Source: Hydractinia symbiolongicarpus (Eukaryota > Cnidaria > Hydrozoa > Anthoathecata > Hydractiniidae). Taken from it: a stretch of 64,000 nucleotides of DNA. A program made the translations under genes and the position numbers. Below the pieces are notes generated by a model, which worked only from the letters and a program-made list of their open reading frames with translations, ran no database searches and had not been told where the DNA came from. Each line of letters begins with the position of its first letter. Position 1 is the stretch's first letter. The stretch is taken from the NCBI RefSeq assembly GCF_029227915.1, contig NC_079877.1, positions 30,281,851-30,345,850 of the forward strand, read 5' to 3'. Positions 56,108 through 64,000 of the stretch are shown in pieces.

Positions 56108-56492
56108 ACTAATCATACATGTCTGAAAAGTACGTCGGACAAACGTTTTTATTTCCGTTTAACTATTTTGCCTAGAAAAATGCGCGAACGTTTAAAAAGG
56201 ATGTATCACAAGTTTCGCTTGCATGCAGGACGGGATCGCTAAAACTGCTTGACTGTGCAGGTATTTCCGCCCACAATCAGGCAAAACTCTCTAAATTGAT
56301 GAAAATTCACGGGACGAATACACTTGCAATGGAATGGGCAGAGCTGGTTGGGTATCAATGTATTATTTTGCGTCACTTACTTATTTCAATATTCCATATA
56401 TTTCGGTCATTTTTACATGTCATCTACTGCTTAAATACGCGTAAATACTATTTTCCTTGCACTCTCGTCCACATTATGTATTTGAAAAACCG

Positions 56493-56561
56493 GGCAGGAT
56501 GGCCGAGCGGTCTAAGGCGCTGGTCACTTCGGTGACGCGAGTTCGAATCTCGCTCCTGTCA
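56493..56561 (+). pseudogene. tRNA-Leu(AAG) lacking the anticodon arm
   Basis: The 13-nt loss again, with G56A but without C70T. Confidence 0.92.
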
Positions 56562-57075
56562 TCTTATATCGCATGTCCAGAAATATCCTGGGACAGATAA
56601 TATTGATTACGCTTAAAAACTTCGTCCCGAGAAAGACGCAAATTTTAGAAAAAAAGTATAATTAACAAGTCTTTGTCGCATTGGGGAAAAATGTCACTTG
56701 TACCACTTGATTTTGCGGAAAATTTCGTTTATTTTTAGAAACAGAGATCTAAAGCGCTTAAACGACAGGAGATTTCGATTTACAGCTTGTTAAGAGCGAT
56801 TGTCCGAATGAAACGTTCTTACAGTCATGTTCAACATATTTCTAGATAATTGCATAATTTTTAACATTTAACCCACAAGAGTATAATTTTCGGCGTTTCA
56901 TTATTGTACCCACGCAATGTGCACTTGTCAAAGTTTACTTGTCAACGGACAGACTTAGGACTTCGGATCTTAGGTTAATTAGTTAGAACAAAAACCTTCC
57001 TGCTAATGTCAGCATAAGCCATTTTTGGTTTACTTGAAGTTTTTTGTTACGGGGGATTTTATTTCTTAAAATATA

Positions 57076-57157
57076 GGCATGATGGTCGAGCGGTCTAAGG
57101 CGCAGGTTTTAGGCACCAGTCACTTCGGGGGGGCGAGTTCGAATCTCGCTCCCGTAA
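57076..57157 (+). pseudogene. tRNA-Leu(UAG), heavily diverged
   Basis: G5T, C11T, T29A, T54G, C57G, T78C, C81A: acceptor, D and anticodon stems all damaged. Confidence 0.75.
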
Positions 57158-57542
57158 ACTAATCATACATGTTTAAAAAGTACGTCGGACAAACGTTTTT
57201 ATTTCCGTTTAACGATTTTGCCTAGAAAAATGCGCGAACGTTTAAAAAGGATGTATCACAAGTTTCGCTTGCATGCAGGTCGGGATCGCTAAAACTGCTT
57301 GACTGTGCAGGTATTTCCGCCCACAATCAGGCAAAACTCTCTAAATTGATGAAAATTCACGGGACGAATACACTTGCAATGGAATGGGCAGAGCTGGTTG
57401 GGTATCAATGTATTATTTTGCGTCACTTACTTATTTCAATATTCCATATATTTCGGTCATTTTTACATGTCATCTACTGCTTAAATACGCGTAAATACTA
57501 TTTTCCTTGCACTCTCGTCCACATTATGTATTTGAAAAACCG

Positions 57543-57611
57543 GGCAGGATGGCCGAGCGGTCTAAGGCGCTGGTCACATCGGTGACGCGAGTTCGAATCT
57601 CGCTCCTGTCA
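57543..57611 (+). pseudogene. tRNA-Leu(AAG) lacking the anticodon arm
   Basis: 13-nt loss, T49A, G56A. Confidence 0.92.
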
Positions 57612-58125
57612 TCTTATATCGCATGTCCGGAAATATCCTGGGACAGATAATATTGATTACGCTTAAAAACTTCGTCCCGAGAAAGACGCAAATTTTAGAA
57701 AAAAAGTATAATTAACAAGTCTTTGTCGCATTGGGGAAAAATGTCACTTGTACCACTTGATTTTGCGGAAAATTTCGTTTATTTTTCGAAACAGAGATCT
57801 AAAGCGCTTAAACGACAGGAGATTTCGATTTACAGGTTGTTAAGAGCGATTGTCCGAATGAAACGTTCTTACAGTCATGTTCAACATATTTCTAGATAAT
57901 TGCATAATTTTTAACATTTAACCCACAAGAGTATAATTTTCGGCGTTTCATTATTGTACCCACGCAATGTGCACTTGTCAAAGTTTACTTGTCAACGGAC
58001 AGACTTAGGACTTCGGATCTTAGGTTAATTAGTTAGAACAAAAACCTTCCTGCTAATGTCAGCATAAGCCATTTTTGGTTTACTTGAAGTTTTTTGTTAC
58101 GGGGGATTTTATTTCTTAAAATATA

Positions 58126-58207
58126 GGCATGATGGCCGAGCGGTCTAAGGCGCTGGTTTTAGGCACCAGTCACTTTGGGTGCGCGAGTTTGAATCTCGCT
58201 CCCGTAA
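58126..58207 (+). pseudogene. tRNA-Leu(UAG) with mismatched acceptor stem
   Basis: G5T, C51T, T54G, G55T, C65T, T78C, C81A. Confidence 0.75.
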
Positions 58208-58592
58208 ACTAATCATACATGTTTAAAAAGTATGTCGAACAAACGTTTTTATTTCCGCTTAACTATTTTGCCTAGAAAAAAGCGCGAACGTTTAAAAAGG
58301 ATGTTTCACAAGTTTCGCTTGCATGCAGGACAGGATCACTAAAACTGCTTGACTGTGCAGGTAATTCCGCCCACAATCAGGCAAAACTCTCTAAATTTAT
58401 GAAAAGTCACGGGACGAATACACTTGCAGTGGAATGTGCAGAGCTGGTTGGGTATCAACGTATTATTTTGCGTCACTTACTTATTTGAATATTCCATATA
58501 TTTCGGTCATTTTTACATGTCATCTACTACTTAAATACGCGTAAATACTATTTTCCTTACACTCTCGTCCACATTATGTATTTGAAAAACCG

Positions 58593-58661
58593 GGCAGGAT
58601 GGCCGAGCGGTTTAAGGCGCTGGTCACTTCGGTGGCGCGACTTCGAATCTCGCTCCTGTCA
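58593..58661 (+). pseudogene. tRNA-Leu(AAG) lacking the anticodon arm
   Basis: 13-nt loss, C20T, G62C (T stem). Confidence 0.92.
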
Positions 58662-59172
58662 TCTTATATCGCATGACCGGAAATATCCTGGGACAGAGAA
58701 TATTGATTACGCTTAAAAACTTCGTCTCGAGAAAGACGCAAATTTTAGAAAAAGTATAATTAACAAGTCTTTGTCGCATTGGGGAAAAATGTCACTTGTA
58801 CCACTTGATTTTGCGGAAAATTTCGTTTATTTTTCGAAACAGAGATCTAAAGCGCTTAAACGACAGGAGATGTCGATTTACAGCTTGTTAAGAGCGATTG
58901 TCCGAATGAAACATTCTTACAGTTATGTTCAACATATTTCTTCCTAATTGCATAATTTTTAACATTTAACCCGCAAGAGTATAATTTTTGGCGTTTCATT
59001 ATTGTACCCACGCAATGTGAACTTGTCAAAGTTTACTTGTCAACGGACAGACTTAGGACTTCGGATCTTAGGTTAATTAGTTAGAGCAAAAACCTTCCTG
59101 CTAATGTCAGCATAAGCCTTTTTTGGTTTACTTGAACTTTTTTGGGAAGGGGACTTTATATCTTAAAAAGTA

Positions 59173-59254
59173 GGCAGGATGGCCGAGCGGTCTAAGGCGC
59201 TGGTTTTAGGCACCAGTCACTTTGGTGGCGTGAGTTCGAATCTTGCTCCTGTCA
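59173..59254 (+). tRNA. tRNA-Leu(UAG)
   Basis: C51T, C59T, C72T; T-stem pairs become wobble. Confidence 0.7.
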
Positions 59255-59639
59255 ACTAATCATACATGTCTGAAAAGTACGTCGGACAAACGTGTTTTTT
59301 TTTCGCTTAACTATTTTGCCTGGAAAAATGCGCGACGTTTAAAAAGGATGTATCACAAGTTTCGCTTGCATGCAGGACGGGATCGCTAAAACTGCTTGAC
59401 TGTGCAGGTATTTCCGCCCACAATCAGGCAAAACTCTCTAAATTGATGAAAAGTCACGGCACGAATGAACTTGCAATGGAATGGGCAGAGCTGGTTGGGT
59501 ATCAATGTATTATTTTGCGTCACTTACTTATTTCAATTTTTCATACATTTTGGTCATTTTTACATGTCATCTAGTGCTTAAATACGCGTAAATACTATTT
59601 TCTCTGCACGCTTGTCGACATTATGTATTGGAAAAACCG

Positions 59640-59721
59640 GGCAGGATGGCCGAGCGGTCTAAGGCGCTGGTTTAAGGCACCAGTCACTTTGGTGGCGCGA
59701 GTGCGAATCTCGCTCCTGTCA
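59640..59721 (+). tRNA. tRNA-Leu(AAG), box B variant
   Basis: C51T, T64G. Confidence 0.6.
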
Positions 59722-60231
59722 TCTTATATCGCATGACCGGAAATATCCTCGGACAGAGAATATTGATTACGCTTAAAAACTTCGTCCCCAGAAAGACGAA
59801 ACTTTATAAAAAGTATAATTAACAAGTCTTTGTCGCATTGGGGAAAAGTGTCAATTGTACCACTTGATTTTGCGGAAAATTTCGTTTATTTTTCGAAACA
59901 GAGATCTAAAGCGTTTAAACGACAGGAGATTTGGATTTACAGCTTGTTAAGAGCGATAGTCCGAATGAAACGTTCTTACAGTCATGTTCAACATTTTTCT
60001 TGATAATTGCATAATTTTTAACATTTAACCCACAAGAGTATAATTTTCGGCGTTTCATTATTGTACCTACGCAATGTGAACTTGTCAAAGCTTACTTGTC
60101 AAGGGACAGACTTAGCAATTCGGATCTTAGGTTATTTGGTTAGAGCAAAAACCTTCCTGCTAATATCAGAATAAGCCATTTTTGGTTTACTTGAACTTTT
60201 TTGGGATGGGGATTTTATATCTTAAAAAGAA

Positions 60232-60313
60232 GGCAGGATGGCCGAGCCGTCTAAGGCGCTGGTTTTAGGCACCAGTCACTTCGGTGGCGCGAGTTTGAAT
60301 CTCGCTCCTGTCA
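60232..60313 (+). tRNA. tRNA-Leu(UAG), D- and T-loop variants
   Basis: G17C, C65T; offset 5,266 from 54966. Confidence 0.5.
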
Positions 60314-60698
60314 ACTAATCATACATGTCTGAAAAGTATATCGAACAAACGTTTTTATTTCTGCTTAACTATTTTGCCTAGAAAAAAGCGCGAACGTTTA
60401 AAAAGGATGTTTCACAAGTTTCGCTTGCATGCAGGACGGGATCACTAAAACTGCTTGACTGTGCAGGTAATTCCGCCCACAATCAGGCAAAACTCTCTTA
60501 ATTGATGAAGAGTCACGGGACGAATGAACTTGCAATGGAATGTGCAGAGCTGGTTGGGTATCAACGTATTATTTTGCGTCACTTACTTATTTGAATTTTT
60601 CATTCATTTCGGTCATTTTTACATGTCATCTAGTGCTAAAATACGCGTAAATACTATTTTCTCTGCACGCTCGTCGACATTATGTATTTGAAAAACCG

Positions 60699-60780
60699 GG
60701 CAGGATGGCCGAGCGGTCTAACGCGCTGGTTTAAGGCACCAGTCACTTCGGTGGCGCGAGTTCAAATTTCGCTCCTGTCA
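60699..60780 (+). tRNA. tRNA-Leu(AAG)
   Basis: G24C (D stem), G66A, C70T. Confidence 0.6.
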
Positions 60781-61291
60781 TCTTATATCGCATGACCGGA
60801 AATGTCCTCGGTCAGAGAATATTGATTACGCTTAAAAACTTCGTCCCCAGAAAGACGCAAATTTTAGAAAAAGTATAATTAATAAGTGTTTGTCGCATTG
60901 GGGAAAAATGTCACTTGTACCACTTGATTTTGCGGAAAATTTCGTATATTTTTCGAAACAGAGATCTAAAGCGTTTAAACGACAGAAGATTTGGATTTAC
61001 AGCTTGTTAAGAGCGATAGTCCGAATGAAACGGTGTTACAGTCATGTTCAACATTTTTCTTGATAATTGCATAATATTTAACATTTAACCCACAAGAGTA
61101 TAATCTTCGGCGTTTCATTATTGTGCCCACGCAATGTGAACTTGTCAAAGTTTACTTGTCAAGGGACAGACTTAGGACTTCGGATCTTAGGTTCATTGGT
61201 TAGAGCAAAAACCTTCCTGCTAATGTCAGAATAAGCCATTTTTGGTTTACTTGAACTTTTTTGGGACGAGGATTTTATATCTTAAAACAAA

Positions 61292-61373
61292 GGCAGGATG
61301 GCCGAGCGGTCTAAGGCGCTGGTTTTAGGCACCAGTCACTTCGGTGGCGCGAGTTTGAATCTCGCTCCTGTCA
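61292..61373 (+). tRNA. tRNA-Leu(UAG), T-loop C56U
   Basis: C65T only; offset 5,266 from 56026. Confidence 0.7.
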
Positions 61374-61758
61374 ACTAATCATACATGTCTGAAAAGTACG
61401 TCGGACAAACGTTTTTATTTCCGTTTAACTATTTTGCCTAGAAAAATGCGCGAACGTTTAAAAAGGATGTATCACAAGTTTCGCTTGCATGCAGGACGGG
61501 ATCGCTAAAACTGCTTGACTGTGCAGGTATTTCCGCCCACAATCAGGCAAAACTCTCTAAATTGATGAAAATTCACGGGACGAATACACTTGCAATGGAA
61601 TGGGCAGAGCTGGTTGGGTATCAATGTATTATTTTGCGTCACTTACTTATTTCAATATTCCATATATTTCGGTCATTTTTACATGTCATCTACTGCTTAA
61701 ACACGCGTAAATACTATTTTCCTTGCACTCTCGTCCACATTATGTATTTGAAAAACCG

Positions 61759-61827
61759 GGCAGGATGGCCGAGCGGTCTAAGGCGCTGGTCACTTCGGTG
61801 ACGCGAATTCGAATCTCGCTCCTGTCA
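61759..61827 (+). pseudogene. tRNA-Leu(AAG) lacking the anticodon arm
   Basis: 13-nt loss, G56A, G62A. Confidence 0.92.
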
Positions 61828-62339
61828 TCTTATATCGCATGTCCGGAAATATCCTGGGACAGATAATATTGATTACGCTTAAAAACTTCGTCCCGAGAAA
61901 GACGCAAATTTTAGAAAAAGTATAATTAACAAGTCTTTGTCGCATTGGGGAAAAATGTCACTTGTACCACTTGATTTTGCGGAAAATTTCGTTTATTTTT
62001 CGAAACAGAGATCTAAAGCGCTTAAACGACAGGAGATTTCGATTTACAGCTTGTTAAGAGCGATTGTCCGAATGAAACGTTCTTACAGTCATGTTCAACA
62101 TATTTCTTGCTAATTGCATAATTTTTAACATTTAACCCACAAGAGTATAATTTTCGGCGTTTCATTATTGTACCCACGCAATGTGAACTTGTCAAAGTTT
62201 ACTTGTCAACGGACAGACTTAGGACTTCGGATCTTAGGTTAACTAGTTAGAACAAAAACCTTCCTGCTAATGTCAGCATAAGCCATTTTTGGTTTACTTG
62301 AACTTTTTTGAGACGGGGGATTTTATTTCTTAAAAAATA

Positions 62340-62421
62340 GGCATGATGGCCGAGCGGTCTAAGGCGCTGGTTTTAGGCACCAGTCACTTTGGGTGCGCGA
62401 GTTCGAATCTCGCTCCCGTAA
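62340..62421 (+). pseudogene. tRNA-Leu(UAG) with mismatched acceptor stem
   Basis: G5T, C51T, T54G, G55T, T78C, C81A. Confidence 0.72.
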
Positions 62422-62806
62422 ACTAATCATACATGTTTAAAAAGTATGTCGAACAAACGTTTTTATTTCCGCTTAACTATTTTGCGTAGAAAAAAGCGCG
62501 AACGTTTAAAAAGGATGTTTCACAAGTTTCGCTTGCATGCAGGACGGGATCACTAAAACTGCTTGACTGTGCAGGTAATTCCGCCCACAATCAGGCAAAA
62601 CTCTCTAAATTTATGAAAAGTCACGGGACGAATACACTTGCAATGGAATGTGCAGAGCTGGTTGGGTATCAACGTATTATTTTGCGTCACTTACTTATTT
62701 GAATATTCCATATATTTCGGTCATTTTTACATGTCATCTACTACTTAAATACGCGTAAATACTATTTTCCTTGCACTCTCGTCCACATTATGTATTTGAA
62801 AAACCG

Positions 62807-62875
62807 GGCAGGATGGCCGAGCGGTCTAAGGCGCTGGTCACTTCGGTGGCGCGAGTTCGAATCTCGCTCCTGTCA
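62807..62875 (+). pseudogene. tRNA-Leu(AAG) lacking the anticodon arm
   Basis: 13-nt loss with no other change: the cleanest anticodon-less copy. Confidence 0.93.
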
Positions 62876-63387
62876 TCTTATATCGCATGACCGGAAATAT
62901 CCTGGGACAGAGAATATTGATTACGCTTAAAAACTTCGGCTCGAGAAAGACGCAAATTTTAGAAAAAGTATAATTAACAAGTCTTTGTCGCATTGGAGAA
63001 AAATGTCACTTGTACCACTTGATTTTGCGGAAAATTTCGTTTATTTTTCGAAACAGAGATCTAAAGCGCTTAAACGACAGGAGATTTCGATTTACAGCTT
63101 GTTAAGAGCGATTGTCCGAATGAAACATTCTTACAGTTATGTTCAACATATTTCTTGCTAGTTGCATAATTTTTAACATTTAACCCACAAGAGTATAATT
63201 TTTGGCGTTTCATTATTGTACCCACGCAATGTGAACTTGTCAAAGTTTACTTGTCAACGGACAGGCTTAGGACTTCGGATCTTAGGTTAATTAGTTAGAA
63301 CAAAAACCTTCCTGCTAATGTCAGCATAAGCCATTTTTGGTTTACTTGAACTTATTTGAGACGGGGGATTTTATTTCTTAAAAAATA

Positions 63388-63469
63388 GGCATAATGGCCG
63401 AGCGGTCTAAGGCGCTGGTTTTAGGCACCAGTCACTTTGGGGGCGCGAGTTCGAATCTCGCTTCCGAAA
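63388..63469 (+). pseudogene. tRNA-Leu(UAG), heavily diverged acceptor
   Basis: G5T, G6A, C51T, T54G, C76T, T78C, T80A, C81A: acceptor stem largely lost. Confidence 0.78.
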
Positions 63470-63854
63470 ACTAATCATACATGTTTAAAAAGTATGTCGA
63501 AAAAACGTTTTTATTTCCGCTTAACTATTTTGCCTAGAAAAAAGCGCGAACGTTTAAAAAGGATGTTTCACAAGTTTCGCTTGCATGCAGGACGGGATCA
63601 CTAAAACTGCTTGACTGTGCAGGTAATTCCGCCCACAATCAGGCAAAACTCTCTAAATTTATGAAAAGTCACGGGACGAATACACTTGCAATGGAATGTG
63701 CAGAGCTGGTTGGGTATCAACGTATTATTTTGCGTCACTTACTTATTTGAATATTCCATATATTTCGGTCCTTTTTACATGTCATCTACTACTTAAATAC
63801 GCGTAAATACTATTTTCCTTGCACTCTCGTCCACATTATGTACTTGAAAAACCG

Positions 63855-63923
63855 GGCAGGATGGCCGAGCGGTCTAAGGCGCTGGTCACTTCGGTGGCGC
63901 GAGTTCGAATCTCGCGCCTGTCA
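63855..63923 (+). pseudogene. tRNA-Leu(AAG) lacking the anticodon arm
   Basis: 13-nt loss, T75G. The array continues past the window end. Confidence 0.92.
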
Positions 63924-64000
63924 TCTTATATCGCATGACCGGAAATATCCTGGGACAGAGAATATTGATTATGCTTAAAAACTTCGTCTCGAGAAAGACG

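Larger units (their letters stand above)
10061..64000 (+). repeat. Tandem array of tRNA-Leu(UAG)/tRNA-Leu(AAG) units, about 1,060 bp each
   Basis: From 10,061 to the window end all DNA is head-to-tail copies of one unit: tRNA-Leu(UAG) 82 bp, spacer of about 385 bp, tRNA-Leu(AAG) 82 bp, spacer of about 510 bp. All 98 tRNA copies found are on the + strand. The consensus tRNA has a 7-bp acceptor (GGCAGGA/TCCTGTC), discriminator A, D arm with box A TGGCCGAGCGG, anticodon stem CTGGT/ACCAG with loop TTTAGGC (UAG) or TTAAGGC (AAG), class II variable arm with CAC-TTCG-GTG, T arm GCGAG/CTCGC with box B GTTCGAATC, no intron and no CCA. In the tRNA entries, changes use simple numbering 1-82 along this consensus (anticodon 35-37 for UAG, with C65 the invariant T-loop C56). 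The two isoacceptors together read CUN codons. Homogenisation by unequal exchange is evident. Confidence 0.97.

Noticed and set aside
56296-61801. 79-codon frames at 56296, 57346 and 61562
   Set aside because: They end inside the anticodon-less tRNA copies and exist only because of the 5,266/1,050-bp duplications.
10061-64000. CRISPR-like or bacterial origin of the repeat array
   Set aside because: The unit is about 1 kb with tRNA genes lacking CCA and with eukaryotic Pol III boxes; there are no short repeat/spacer units and no cas-like genes.

Overview
The window looks like nuclear DNA of a marine invertebrate, most likely a cnidarian (moderate confidence). The reasons are a Polinton/Maverick-type element whose gene set and protein style I associate with cnidarian Polintons, tRNA genes without encoded CCA, a Helitron footprint, and animal-style TATA/Kozak contexts. 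No prokaryotic features were seen.

Region 1 (1 to about 10,060) is the right-hand part of an integrated, decaying Polinton; its left end lies outside the window. In order it holds small membrane-protein genes (60-462, 507-734, 737-1166), a long minus-strand gene of unknown function (1240-2528), a tandem pair of paralogous membrane proteins (2581-3048, 3124-3723), an intact D,D-35-E integrase (3940-4923, minus), a SAP-like protein (5017-5328), a SAP plus MDM2-like RING protein (5437-5895), and a protein-primed family B DNA polymerase gene (6070-9801). The polymerase is broken by three in-frame stops before its end and by about three frame changes. Integrase, the SAP protein and the RING protein are intact; the polymerase and four other genes are broken. 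The capsid, protease and packaging ATPase genes usual in Polintons are not in the window and would lie to the left. The element ends in a G-rich tract and a 61-bp direct repeat, then abuts tRNA-array DNA at 10,060/10,061.

Region 2 (10,061 to 64,000, continuing past the window) is a head-to-tail array of a unit of about 1,060 bp. Each unit carries one tRNA-Leu with anticodon UAG and one with anticodon AAG, all on the + strand. I located 48 UAG-position and 50 AAG-position genes. Twelve match my consensus exactly (4 UAG, 8 AAG). The rest carry substitutions or deletions, including ten AAG-position copies lacking the same 13 nt that contain the anticodon, three UAG copies with a lost T arm or acceptor, one copy whose anticodon has become UAU, and four copies whose 5' and 3' flanks come from different positions. 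One unit took up a 667-bp non-autonomous Helitron and was then amplified as four 1,724-bp tandem copies (about 16.8-24.0 kb). Longer duplicated blocks (offsets 3,180, 3,821, 1,422, 5,243, 3,104, 2,092, 5,266 and 1,050 bp) show repeated unequal exchange.

Functionally, the array is a potential high-dose source of CUN-decoding leucine tRNAs mixed with a large pool of tRNA pseudogenes. The Polinton is a neighbour that appears to have inserted into an array spacer. The open reading frames inside the array are by-products of repeat and tRNA sequence, not genes.
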